Shown: positions 1-6,495, counted from the first letter of the stretch. The stretch is DNA of 10,686 nt from Arthrobacter sp. (GCA_030146405.1 JASLBS010000284.1:1-10686), one strand, 5' to 3'. A program made the numbers and translations. Notes: generated from the letters alone by a model not told the origin.

Positions 1-468
1 GTGCTTCCCGGCGAGCTCGAGAGGGAACGTGCCGCGGATCCCACGGCATCCGGAAGGGTCGGATTCACCCTGGCCTCCGCAGCCATCCCGGACGCGGCGA
101 TCAAGCGCGCCACCTGGGAGGAAGCGGTGCACGGCCACCGACTGTCGAACGACCTGCTGAGCGCATCGATCGAGGGCTTCCTGCTGGGTACCCCCGAACT
201 CCTGAGGCAGTACGAGGAAGCCTACTTCGAGGCCCTCCGTCTGGTGTGGGCCTCACGCGGTATCGAGATGGCGAGCAGGATCGTCCGGGGACTGTACCCG
301 GGCCACCAGGATCTGCAGGGCGACCCCGAGCACCACCCGGTGGTGATCCGCACCGACGAGTGGCTGGCCGCCAATGGTGACGCCCCGGCCGCCCTGCTCC
401 GCATCGTCATCGAGGAACGCGACCACCTGCTGCGCTCCCTGAGGGCGCAGGCTCACGGTACGCGGTAG
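1..468 (+). CDS. pepN: Aminopeptidase N, C-terminal fragment (5' end outside window)
   Basis: This is the last 155 codons of a longer gene; the GTG at position 1 is only the first codon in view, not a believable start. The residues resemble the helical ERAP1-like C-terminal domain of actinobacterial M1 zinc aminopeptidases (PepN), which remove N-terminal amino acids from cytosolic peptides. Characteristic stretches are A-x-IPDAAIKRATWEEAV at about residues 26-43, RLSNDLLSASIEGF at 47-60, and RGIEMASRIVRGLYPG at 86-101, followed by the closing helices with WLAANGDAPAALLR. The catalytic HExxH-E metal site lies upstream of the window and cannot be checked. The gene ends with TAG at 466-468 and converges on the lipoate ligase gene, sharing 16 bp. 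The family call rests on recognising the C-terminal helices only; another M1 peptidase with the same domain is possible. Confidence 0.72.
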   Translation: MLPGELERERAADPTASGRVGFTLASAAIPDAAIKRATWEEAVHGHRLSNDLLSASIEGFLLGTPELLRQYEEAYFEALRLVWASRGIEMASRIVRGLYPGHQDLQGDPEHHPVVIRTDEWLAANGDAPAALLRIVIEERDHLLRSLRAQAHGTR

Positions 469-1529
469 AGCCACTCCTCGGTGCCGAACTTCTGCTCCAC
501 GAGTTCCTCGGCACGTCGGACTTCATCCGGGGAGATGCTCGCATCCACGGCACCGTAGCGCTCGCGGAAGGTGGAGATCATCACCTCGATGATCTCCTCG
601 CGCGTGCGGCCCGTCTGGCGCCGGAGCGGGTCAACCCGCTTCTTGGCACTCCTGGTCCCCTTGTCGGACATCTTCTCCTTGCCGATGCGCAGCACCTCGA
701 GCATCTTGTCGGCGTCGATGTCGTAGCTCATGGTGACGTGATGCAGCATGCCGCCGTTCGCGAGGCGCTTCTGCGCTGCGCCCCCGATCTTCCCGATGTC
801 CGTCGCGATGTCATTGAGCGGCTGGTACCACGCCGTGATGCCGAGTTTCTCGAGCGCCGCCATCACCCAGGCATCGAGGAACGGGTACGAGTCCGCGAAG
901 CTCATGCCGTCCACGAGTGATTGGGGTACGTAGAGGGAGTAGGTGATGGCATTGCCGTGCTCCATGAACATGGCACCGCCACCGCTGATCCTGCGGACCA
1001 CGCGGACCCCGTGGCGGGCTGCGCCCTCCGGGTCCACCTCGTTGCGCATCGACTGGAAGCTTCCGATCACCACCGACGGCGACTGCCACTCCCAGAAACG
1101 GAGCGTCGGGTGACGCGCACCGCTGCCCACGTCGCGGGTGAGCACCTCGTCCAGAGCCACGTGCATCTCGGTGGACAACGGGGTGGGTGGGATGATCTCC
1201 CACTGGTGGTCCGCGAATCCGGTGGCTCGGCCGAGGGCCCTGCGCACGGCCGTGGCGATCGCCTCGGCCGAGAACCCGAACAGGACGGCGGAGGGATCGA
1301 GGCGGTCCCTGATCGCGGCGGCCAGCTCCCCCGGCGATGTGTCGGCCGGCAGCCCCTCGAGGGCGGCGTTGATGTCCAGCAGGGCCTCGTCGGGTTCGAG
1401 GAAGAAGTCGCCGTTGACGGAGACCTCGGCCAACCGCCCGTCCCGCACCGTGAGGTCCACGGCGGTGAGCTTACCCCCGGGCGTCTTGTACTCGCCGTGC
1501 AGACGGTCCGTCCGGGCTGCTGGTGCCAT
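453..1529 (-). CDS. lplA: Lipoate-protein ligase family protein, accessory domain first
   Basis: A 358-residue cytosolic enzyme predicted to attach lipoate (via lipoyl-AMP) to the lysine of E2 and GcvH lipoyl domains. The catalytic BPL/LplA fold covers about residues 108-300. It carries RRISGGGAMFMEHGN (179-193), matching the family's RR-x-S-GGG-x-x-x-x-x-x-GN nucleotide/lipoate loop, and the lysine motif DIGKIGGAAQKR (244-255, K247), with the KKRVDPLRRQT segment at 296-306. Residues 1-105 (GEYKTPGGKL at 12-21, then GDFFLEPDEAL at 40-50) look like the small lipoate-ligase accessory domain, which in E. coli LplA sits at the C-terminus; here the order is swapped. ATG at 1527-1529 is preceded by AGAAGGG (1538-1544) eight bases away. 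Its 3' end overlaps the convergent aminopeptidase gene by 16 bp. An octanoyltransferase-type role cannot be excluded. Confidence 0.88.
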   Translation of the reverse strand: MAPAARTDRLHGEYKTPGGKLTAVDLTVRDGRLAEVSVNGDFFLEPDEALLDINAALEGLPADTSPGELAAAIRDRLDPSAVLFGFSAEAIATAVRRALGRATGFADHQWEIIPPTPLSTEMHVALDEVLTRDVGSGARHPTLRFWEWQSPSVVIGSFQSMRNEVDPEGAARHGVRVVRRISGGGAMFMEHGNAITYSLYVPQSLVDGMSFADSYPFLDAWVMAALEKLGITAWYQPLNDIATDIGKIGGAAQKRLANGGMLHHVTMSYDIDADKMLEVLRIGKEKMSDKGTRSAKKRVDPLRRQTGRTREEIIEVMISTFRERYGAVDASISPDEVRRAEELVEQKFGTEEWLYRVP

Positions 1530-1588
1530 GGTCCTGGCCCTTCTCTGGTTCCGGTCCGGGGATCGGCCGGGGCGATCGGTGGTTAAGG

Positions 1589-1622
1589 CGTAAGAGCCAT
1601 GCCTGTCGGCATGGCTCTTACG
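1589..1622 (-). terminator. Perfect 15-bp hairpin downstream of rpmE2
   Basis: The arms CGTAAGAGCCATGCC (1589-1603) and GGCATGGCTCTTACG (1608-1622) are perfectly complementary around a four-base loop TGTC. The hairpin lies 52 bp past the rpmE2 stop and about 60 bp before the lipoate ligase start, so it probably ends rpmE2 transcription. No T-run follows on either strand, so this would be a U-less terminator, or alternatively a regulatory stem in the lplA leader. Confidence 0.62.
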
Positions 1623-1674
1623 GATGCGACCGGCGGTGGGGCCGGGGTACTTCGGCTGCTCAGCAGGAGCTGGA

Positions 1675-1932
1675 CTACTTCTTGCCGCCGAAGCCCTTGA
1701 AGCGGGCGTTGAATCGCTCGACGCGACCGGCGGAGTCCATGATGCGCTGCTTACCCGTGTAGAACGGGTGCGACTCCGAGGAGATCTCGACCTCGATGAG
1801 GGGGTAGGTGTTACCGTCTTCCCACTCGATGGTCTTGGAGGAACCGGCCGTCGACTTCGTCAGGAACGCCTGGTCGGAGGCCAGATCGCGGAACACGATC
1901 GACTGGTACTTGGGGTGGATATCAGACTTCAC
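1675..1932 (-). CDS. rpmE2: 50S ribosomal protein L31, type B (cysteine-free)
   Basis: An 85-residue L31 protein of the large ribosomal subunit, placed at the intersubunit bridge. The sequence begins MKSDIHPKYQSIVFRDLAS and contains the family's SHPFYTGKQ near residues 53-61 and the basic, glycine-rich tail RFNARFKGFGGKK. It has no cysteine, which is the type B (zinc-free, RpmE2/YkuM-like) form; in many bacteria this form replaces the zinc-binding L31 when zinc is scarce. The open frame extends further upstream, but the GTG at 1930-1932 is chosen because it gives the family N-terminus and has AGAAGG (1941-1946) eight bases before it. I saw no TGAAAATnATTTTCA-like Zur box upstream. A 7-bp inverted repeat just ahead of the ribosome site is the only obvious control element. 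Confidence 0.95.
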   Translation of the reverse strand: MKSDIHPKYQSIVFRDLASDQAFLTKSTAGSSKTIEWEDGNTYPLIEVEISSESHPFYTGKQRIMDSAGRVERFNARFKGFGGKK

Positions 1933-1950
1933 GGGACTACCTTCTCTGGT

Positions 1951-1970
1951 TGCCTGGATTTTGCCAGGCA
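1951..1970 (-). promoter_or_regulatory. Inverted repeat in the rpmE2 leader
   Basis: Arms TGCCTGG (1951-1957) and CCAGGCA (1964-1970) flank six bases ATTTTG and sit immediately upstream of the rpmE2 ribosome site at 1941-1946. On the minus strand a possible -10 hexamer TAGCAT (2008-2013) would put the transcript start near 2001 and place the repeat inside the leader. It could be an operator or a leader hairpin affecting initiation. The position suggests regulation; the regulator is unknown. Confidence 0.35.
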
Positions 1971-2044
1971 CATGGAATTGAGAGCTCGGCACTGGGGCCA
2001 GCTGTTCATGCTACCGCAGGAGACCACCTGACGCTAAAACCCGA

Positions 2045-2872
2045 CTAGAGCGCCGGCGTGCTCAGGGGGTCGTACCTGCACTCCCAGAACGCCACGGCGG
2101 CGGCCGCGGCAACATTGAGGGAATCCACGCCCCCGTGCATCGGGATGGTCAGGGCCAGATCGGCCTCGGCGAGGGCGCCATCGCTCAGGCCCTCCCCCTC
2201 GGTTCCCAGCATCAGGGCCAGCCGCCCGTGCTCAGCGGCGGGGAAGCGGTTCATCGGAACGGCTCCGGGCACCAGCGCCAGGGCGGCGAGCGTGTACCCG
2301 GCGGCCCGGACGGAACCGAGGGCGTCCGGCCACGCGTTCAGGCGCACCCACGGAACCTGGAAGACGCTCCCCATGCTGACGCGCACGGCCCGCCGGTACA
2401 GCGGGTCGGCGCAGCGGGGACTGAGCAGGACGGCGTCGATCCCGAGTGCGGCGGCGGAGCGGAACACGGCACCGAGGTTGGTGTGGTCCACCATGTCCTC
2501 GATGACGGCCACGCGGTGCCCGGTGGCCAGGACCTCCTCGAGCATCCGGGGCCGGGGGCGGTTCATCGCCGCGAGGGCCCCGCGGTGCAGATGGAATCCG
2601 GTCAGGGCTTCGAGGGTTGCCTCCGGGGCCACGAACGCGGGGACCTCCGCGAAGCGCTCCAGGATGTCCGCGAGGTCGGGCACCCACTTCCCGGTGAGGA
2701 GGAACGAGCGCGGGGTGTGGCCCGCGTCGATCGCCCGACGCAGCACCTTGGAGCTCTCTGCGATGTACAGGCCCTCGGCGGGTTCCTTGGCCAGGCGCAG
2801 TTGAACGTCCGTGAGGTTGCGATAGTCCGACAGACGGGGATCGTCGATCCCCTCGAGGTCGATCAGCGTCAT
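2045..2872 (-). CDS. SpoU/TrmH family RNA 2'-O-methyltransferase
   Basis: A 275-residue SPOUT-class methyltransferase that would use S-adenosylmethionine to methylate ribose 2'-OH in rRNA or tRNA. The N-terminal substrate-binding domain (about 20-105) contains GLYIAESSKVLRRAIDAG. The knotted catalytic domain shows all three SpoU motifs: motif 1 as EDMVDHTNLGAVFRSAAALG (125-144, with N132 and R138), motif 2 as MLGTEGEGLS (221-230), and motif 3 as IPMHGGVDSLNVAAAAAVA (243-261). The exact target nucleotide cannot be read from sequence. The gene starts 38 bp after the ABC ATPase stop, so the two are probably co-transcribed; rpmE2 follows about 110 bp downstream. The ribosome site is poor (AGGA about 11 bases from ATG 2870-2872), which fits translation helped by the upstream gene. 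Confidence 0.92.
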   Translation of the reverse strand: MTLIDLEGIDDPRLSDYRNLTDVQLRLAKEPAEGLYIAESSKVLRRAIDAGHTPRSFLLTGKWVPDLADILERFAEVPAFVAPEATLEALTGFHLHRGALAAMNRPRPRMLEEVLATGHRVAVIEDMVDHTNLGAVFRSAAALGIDAVLLSPRCADPLYRRAVRVSMGSVFQVPWVRLNAWPDALGSVRAAGYTLAALALVPGAVPMNRFPAAEHGRLALMLGTEGEGLSDGALAEADLALTIPMHGGVDSLNVAAAAAVAFWECRYDPLSTPAL

Positions 2873-2910
2873 GAGCTAGGCGTCCTGCCGTCCCGGGGAG
2901 GAACCGGCGT

Positions 2911-3696
2911 TCATGCCCTGGCGACCGCGCTGTAGCGGCCGTTCTCCTCCGTGACCCTGAGTGCCACGTCGAACGCCGCGCCCAGGTTCTCCTCCGTCAG
3001 GACTCCGGCGATCGGCCCCGCGGCGACCACTCTTCCCTCGCGGAGCAGGAGTGCGTGGGTGAAGCCCGGGGGCACTTCCTCGAGGTGGTGGGTGACCAGC
3101 ACCATCGCGGGGGCGTCCTCGTCGCGGGCGAGCGTCGAGAGGCGGCGCACGAGATCCTCGCGGCCGGCGAGATCCAGCCCGGCAGCCGGTTCGTCCAGCA
3201 GCAGCAGCTCGGGGTCCGCCATGAGTGCCCGGGCGATCTGCACGCGTTTCCGCTCGCCCTCGCTGAGGGAGCCGAACGGCCGGTTTATGAAGCGGGACAT
3301 GCCCCACGTGTCGAGGAGCCGGAACGCGCGGCGTTCGTCGAGCCGCTCGTACTGCTCGCGCCACCGTCCGGTGACTCCGTAGGAGGCGGTGACCACCACG
3401 TCGAGGACCGTCTCGTGGTCGGGAACCTGGGCGGCGAGTGCGGCCGAGGCCAGTCCGATGCGCGGACGGAGCTCGAAGACGTCCACGGCGCCCATGACCT
3501 CGTCCAGGATGCCCACCACGCCCCGCGTGGGATGCAGGCGTGCCCCGGCGATCTGCAGCAGGGTGGTCTTGCCCGCTCCGTTGGGGCCCATGACCACCCA
3601 CCGCTCGCCGTCGCCGACCTGCCAGCTGATGTCATCGAGGAGAGCTTTGCCACCCCTGACGAGGCTCACTCCCGCCAGTTCCAGAACGTCACTCAT
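2911..3696 (-). CDS. Orphan ABC transporter ATP-binding protein (ModF/PhrA-like, COG1119 type)
   Basis: A 261-residue single nucleotide-binding domain. Walker A is GPNGAGKTT (37-45), the signature is LSEGE (144-148) within SLSEGERKRVQIARAL, Walker B is LLLLDEP (164-170), and the switch histidine is in VTHHLEE (201-207). The phrase LEEVPPGFTHALLLREG is typical of the stand-alone ATPases grouped with ModF/PhrA. No permease or substrate-binding gene is within view, so transport substrate and even a transport role are open. ATG 3694-3696 is chosen because MSDVLELAGVSLVRGG is the natural domain start; the frame upstream reads as low-complexity shadow. The only AGGA is three bases from ATG, too close to act well. 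TAGTGT (3705-3710) is placed so that transcription could begin at or near the ATG, which suggests a leaderless message. Confidence 0.9.
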   Translation of the reverse strand: MSDVLELAGVSLVRGGKALLDDISWQVGDGERWVVMGPNGAGKTTLLQIAGARLHPTRGVVGILDEVMGAVDVFELRPRIGLASAALAAQVPDHETVLDVVVTASYGVTGRWREQYERLDERRAFRLLDTWGMSRFINRPFGSLSEGERKRVQIARALMADPELLLLDEPAAGLDLAGREDLVRRLSTLARDEDAPAMVLVTHHLEEVPPGFTHALLLREGRVVAAGPIAGVLTEENLGAAFDVALRVTEENGRYSAVARA

Positions 3697-3704
3697 GATC
3701 CTAG

Positions 3705-3710
3705 ACACTA
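3705..3710 (-). promoter_or_regulatory. Possible -10 element for a leaderless ABC ATPase transcript
   Basis: Read on the minus strand the hexamer is TAGTGT, matching the TAnnnT pattern. It ends eight bases before the ATG, so a start seven or eight bases downstream would give essentially no leader. No good -35 is seen near 3728-3733. The assignment rests on spacing and the absence of a proper ribosome site. Confidence 0.3.
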
Positions 3711-3721
3711 GGCTAAGGACC

Positions 3722-3746
3722 GGCTCGGTGGCGAAACCGCCGAGCC
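3722..3746 (+). promoter_or_regulatory. Terminator-like hairpin in the divergent ABC ATPase-serB spacer
   Basis: GGCTCGGTGG (3722-3731) pairs with CCGCCGAGCC (3737-3746) across loop CGAAA, ten pairs with one G-U wobble, followed on the plus strand by CTTTCCCC. It looks like an intrinsic terminator, yet it lies between two divergent starts where neither neighbouring gene ends. It may be an attenuator in a long serB leader or an operator. The rest of this 173-bp spacer (3697-3869) holds no gene that I can see. Confidence 0.4.
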
Positions 3747-3869
3747 CTTTCCCCTGACGGTCCGGCCCGCCGGGGACGGCGCTGGACGGCACGAAGGACG
3801 TGGCCGCCCGGGCCGGTAGGGGCCGCGTGAATCTGCCGATAGCGGCACCTACGAGCGAGGAGCAGATCG

Positions 3870-4772
3870 ATGTCCGAGCAGGCAAGGGTGGTGGTGTACA
3901 CCGCAGCAGGACCCAACCACCCGCAGGAGGACGCAGCGGAACACCAGGACCTCCGCGTGCTGGTGCAGGCCGCCGGCGGGGCGGTACGGGCAGCGACAGG
4001 CACCGCGACCGGAACGTACCGGGTCCTGATCCTGGACGTCGAGGTGCCGTCCGACGTCGAACCCCTGCGAGCGGCCCTGGCCCGGTGGAGCGCCACCACG
4101 GGGATCGGTGCGGCACTCGTGCCGTCCGCCGTCTACGCTGCCGGGCCGAAGCTGCTGATCATGGACGTCGATTCGACGCTCATCAAGCAGGAGGTGATCG
4201 AGCTCCTGGCTGCGCACGCCGGGCGTGAGGCCGAGGTGGCGGCCGTGACGGAAGCCGCGATGCGCGGCGAGCTGGACTTCACCCAGTCCCTCCACGAGCG
4301 CGTGCGGGTCCTGGCCGGGCTGCCGGCGTCGGTGATCGACGCGGTGGGCGAGCGGATCGAACTCAGCGACGGCGCGGAGGAACTGGTGGAGGCGTACCGT
4401 GCGGACGGCCAACCCGTGGGCGTGGTCTCCGGGGGCTTCTCGCAGGTACTCGCCCCACTGGCCGAGCGCCTCGGCCTGTCCTTCTGGAGAGCGAACGACC
4501 TCGAGATCAGCGGCGGCGTCCTCACCGGGCGGGTCTCCGGTACCGTCGTCGACCGCCAGGAGAAGGAACGCGTGCTCCGGGCGGAAGCGGCTCGGGTAGG
4601 TGTTCCCTTGACCGCCACGGTGGCGGTGGGCGACGGCGCGAACGACCTCGACATGCTGGCGGCGGCCGGCCTCGGCGTCGCCTTCAATGCGAAGCCCGCG
4701 GTGCGCGCCGCCGCGCGGGCCGCCCTCGATCTCCCCGACCTCGACGTCGTCAGGCACTTCGCCGGCCTGTGA
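3870..4772 (+). CDS. serB: Phosphoserine phosphatase SerB
   Basis: A 300-residue HAD-superfamily enzyme that hydrolyses O-phospho-L-serine to serine, the last step of the phosphorylated serine pathway. The core shows motif I MDVDST (98-103, nucleophile D99 and acid/base D101), motif II VSGGF (186-190), lysine K232 in RQEKERV, and the metal motif GDGANDLDML (254-263). Between motifs I and II is the helical cap with a conserved-looking E108 (KQEVIELLA). Residues 1-90 form a diverged ACT-like N-terminal domain of the kind found in longer SerB proteins; mycobacterial SerB2 has a longer two-ACT version. ATG 3870 has AGGAG (3858-3862) seven bases upstream. The gene stands alone, divergent from the ABC ATPase and convergent with the SDR gene, with a hairpin at 4861-4886. 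Confidence 0.96.
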   Translation: MSEQARVVVYTAAGPNHPQEDAAEHQDLRVLVQAAGGAVRAATGTATGTYRVLILDVEVPSDVEPLRAALARWSATTGIGAALVPSAVYAAGPKLLIMDVDSTLIKQEVIELLAAHAGREAEVAAVTEAAMRGELDFTQSLHERVRVLAGLPASVIDAVGERIELSDGAEELVEAYRADGQPVGVVSGGFSQVLAPLAERLGLSFWRANDLEISGGVLTGRVSGTVVDRQEKERVLRAEAARVGVPLTATVAVGDGANDLDMLAAAGLGVAFNAKPAVRAAARAALDLPDLDVVRHFAGL

Positions 4773-4860
4773 GGCAGTCTCCCTGCAGTACCGCTACCGC
4801 CGGCCCGCACGGGGACGAACGGAGCACCAGCTGACGGGAGCACTCGCGGTCGCCGGCGGA

Positions 4861-4886
4861 GAGCCCCCTCCCCGAGGAGGGGGCTC
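4861..4886. terminator. Bidirectional hairpin between serB and the SDR gene
   Basis: GAGCCCCCTCC (4861-4871) pairs perfectly with GGAGGGGGCTC (4876-4886) around loop CCGA. It sits between the two convergent stops (4772 and 4893) and can serve both. Neither side carries a T-run, so it is a U-less GC hairpin of the sort common in actinobacteria. It lies only 7 bp past the SDR stop. Confidence 0.75.
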
Positions 4887-4892
4887 CCCGTC

Positions 4893-5642
4893 CTAGCTCT
4901 TGGCGAGGAAGTCCTCGGCGCCGCCCACGTACTCGGTATGGCCGGTCGGGACGTCCGCGGTGACCATCCGCACGATCTCCGTGGCGAACTCGGCCACGGA
5001 GTACAGGCGGCCCGCCTCCTGGCGCCGCGCCTCGAGGGCGCCCGGCGTCGCCCGGTCCAGCAGGGTGGCGGTGACCGTTCCCTCGATCATGTCCCCGGAC
5101 ACCACGACCAGGGAGATCCCCTTCTCCTCGAGCTGCGGGATGAGCCCCCGCAGAGCGTCCTCGCCGGCACGCTTGCTGCGCGCCACGGGCTCGTACGCGT
5201 CCATGGTCTCGACCTTCTCGATGAAGTGCGCCTGGTGGCTGGTGATGAAGACCACCCGGGAGCCCGCGGGCATGACGGCCACAGCGGCCGTGAGCATGGC
5301 CACCTGCGCGTCCCGATTGAGCTTCAGCGCGTAGTCCTCCCCCATGCCCGTCTCCATACCGCCGGACGCGTTCAGCACCAGGAGGTCCAGTCCACCGAAG
5401 TTCGAGACGGCCGCGTCGACCAGTGCGGCGGGCCCCTCGGGCGTGGTCAGGTCGGCGCCCACCGCAACCGCCCTGCCTCCGGCGCTCTCGATGCCCGCCA
5501 CCACCTTGTTGGCTCGCGGGGCCTTCTGGCGGTAGTTGACCACCACGGCGACGCCCTCCGCGGCGAGCTGCTGTGCCACGTCCGCTCCGATACCGCGGGA
5601 TGATCCGGTGACGATCGCTGTGGTGCCCTTGAGGGTGGACAT
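4893..5642 (-). CDS. SDR family oxidoreductase with atypical active site
   Basis: A 249-residue classical-length Rossmann protein. The cofactor loop is TGSSRGIG (12-19), the acidic/adenine motif GADLTTPEG is at 62-70, the NAG-like motif reads NASGG (91-95), and the catalytic serine is S135 in FITSHQ. In the YxxSK position the sequence is VARSK (153-157): the lysine K157 is present but the tyrosine is a valine, and the nearest tyrosine is Y150 (AYEPVARSK). Either Y150 substitutes or the protein has lost or changed its chemistry. It follows fabG on the same strand, about 115 bp away across a tandem-repeat spacer, and would occupy the place of inhA in mycobacteria, but it is not an InhA-type enoyl reductase. 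ATG 5640-5642 has AGAAGGAG (5647-5654) just upstream. Substrate unknown. Confidence 0.88.
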   Translation of the reverse strand: MSTLKGTTAIVTGSSRGIGADVAQQLAAEGVAVVVNYRQKAPRANKVVAGIESAGGRAVAVGADLTTPEGPAALVDAAVSNFGGLDLLVLNASGGMETGMGEDYALKLNRDAQVAMLTAAVAVMPAGSRVVFITSHQAHFIEKVETMDAYEPVARSKRAGEDALRGLIPQLEEKGISLVVVSGDMIEGTVTATLLDRATPGALEARRQEAGRLYSVAEFATEIVRMVTADVPTGHTEYVGGAEDFLAKS

Positions 5643-5681
5643 GATGCTCCTTCTGATGTGTGCGGGGGAAGTACTTCGACG

Positions 5682-5754
5682 GTGCTGCCGGCATGTAACA
5701 GTGCTGCCGGGATGAACGGTGCTGCCGGCTGGAACAGTGCTGCCGGGTGGAACA
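5682..5754. repeat. Four tandem 18-19 bp repeats between fabG and the SDR gene
   Basis: Four copies of GTGCTGCCGG begin at 5682, 5701, 5719 and 5737, each followed by a variable 8-9 base tail: CATGTAACA, GATGAACG, CTGGAACA, GTGGAACA. The ten-base core is identical in all four copies while the tails differ. The array starts a few bases past the fabG stop (5758) and ends before the ribosome site of the next gene. A ten-base palindrome GAAGTACTTC (5668-5677) lies beside it. It could be a slipped-strand minisatellite or a repeated protein or RNA site in the fabG-SDR transcript. Confidence 0.9.
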
Positions 5755-5757
5755 GGA

Positions 5758-6495
5758 TCAGTGGCCCATACCGAGGCCGCCGTCGACGGGGATCACGGCA
5801 CCGGAGATGTACCCGGCGGCATCGCCGGCGAGCCAGGAGACGACGCCGGCCACCTCCTCGGGGGAAGCGAAGCGTCCTGCGGGGATGGTGGCGAGGTAGC
5901 TCTTGCGGGTGGCCTCGGGGAGTTCGGCCGTCATGTCGGTGTCGATGAAACCCGGCGCCACCACGTTGGCCGTGATCCCGCGGGAGCCGAGTTCCCTGGT
6001 GAGGGAGCGCGCGATACCCACGAGTCCTGACTTCGAGGCCGCGTAGTTGATCTGGCCGGGCGACCCGTAGAGGCCCGTGACACTCGAGATGAGGATGACG
6101 CGGCCGCGCCGCAGGCGGATCATGCCGCGCGATGCCCGCTTGACCACACGGAACGCCCCCGTGAGGTTCGTGTCGATCACATCGGTGAAATCGCTCTCGC
6201 TCATCCGCAGGAGCAGCGTGTCCCTCGTGATACCGGCGTTCGCCACGAGGATCTCCACCGGGCCGTGCTCGGCCTCCACCTGCGTGAACGCGGCGTCGAT
6301 CTGCTGCTCGCTGGTCACATCGGCTTTCACGCCGAGCATTCCCTCGGGCACCTCACCACTCCGATAAGTGATGGCAACCTTGTCGCCGTTGGCTACGAAT
6401 ACCTTGGCGATGGCAAGTCCGATTCCCCGGTTACCTCCGGTGATGAGGACGCTGCGTCCAGTATCCGTCGTCGTGCTCGCTGCACCAGGTGCCAA
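5758..6495 (-). CDS. fabG: 3-oxoacyl-[acyl-carrier-protein] reductase, MabA/FabG1 type
   Basis: A 245-residue NADPH-dependent SDR that reduces beta-ketoacyl-ACP in type II fatty-acid synthesis. Visible motifs are TGGNRGIG (19-26), NAG (86-88), N110, S138 in LISSVTG, and Y151-x-x-x-K155 in NYAASKSG; the end ISGAVIPVDGGLGMGH is nearly that of mycobacterial MabA (FabG1). RSVLITGGNRGIGLAIAK near the start also matches MabA, including its short N-terminal extension. The start is TTG at 6493-6495: GAGGAG (6503-6508) lies seven bases upstream and the next in-frame Met (residue 53) is far inside the fold. Divergent to the DUF3099 gene across a 187-bp spacer containing a TGACGG-CTAT-CCGTCA palindrome that might bind a fatty-acid regulator. 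The downstream SDR gene is probably co-transcribed. Confidence 0.94.
   Translation of the reverse strand: MAPGAASTTTDTGRSVLITGGNRGIGLAIAKVFVANGDKVAITYRSGEVPEGMLGVKADVTSEQQIDAAFTQVEAEHGPVEILVANAGITRDTLLLRMSESDFTDVIDTNLTGAFRVVKRASRGMIRLRRGRVILISSVTGLYGSPGQINYAASKSGLVGIARSLTRELGSRGITANVVAPGFIDTDMTAELPEATRKSYLATIPAGRFASPEEVAGVVSWLAGDAAGYISGAVIPVDGGLGMGH

Noticed and set aside
921..1586. Long plus-strand open frame opposite the lipoate ligase gene
   Set aside because: It is an antisense shadow of a well-supported gene; its translation is rich in R, G, H and V without domain motifs. Other long antisense frames (2058-2804 +, 3849-4757 -, 8219-9088 -) were dropped for the same reason.
4893..5642. 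InhA/FabI enoyl-ACP reductase, expected next to a MabA-type fabG
   Set aside because: The cofactor loop TGSSRGIG is classical SDR type, and I do not see the enoyl-reductase pattern with widely spaced active-site Tyr and Lys.
5682..5754. CRISPR array reading of the tandem repeats
   Set aside because: Cores are ten bases and intervals eight or nine, far shorter than CRISPR repeats and spacers, and no cas gene is present.
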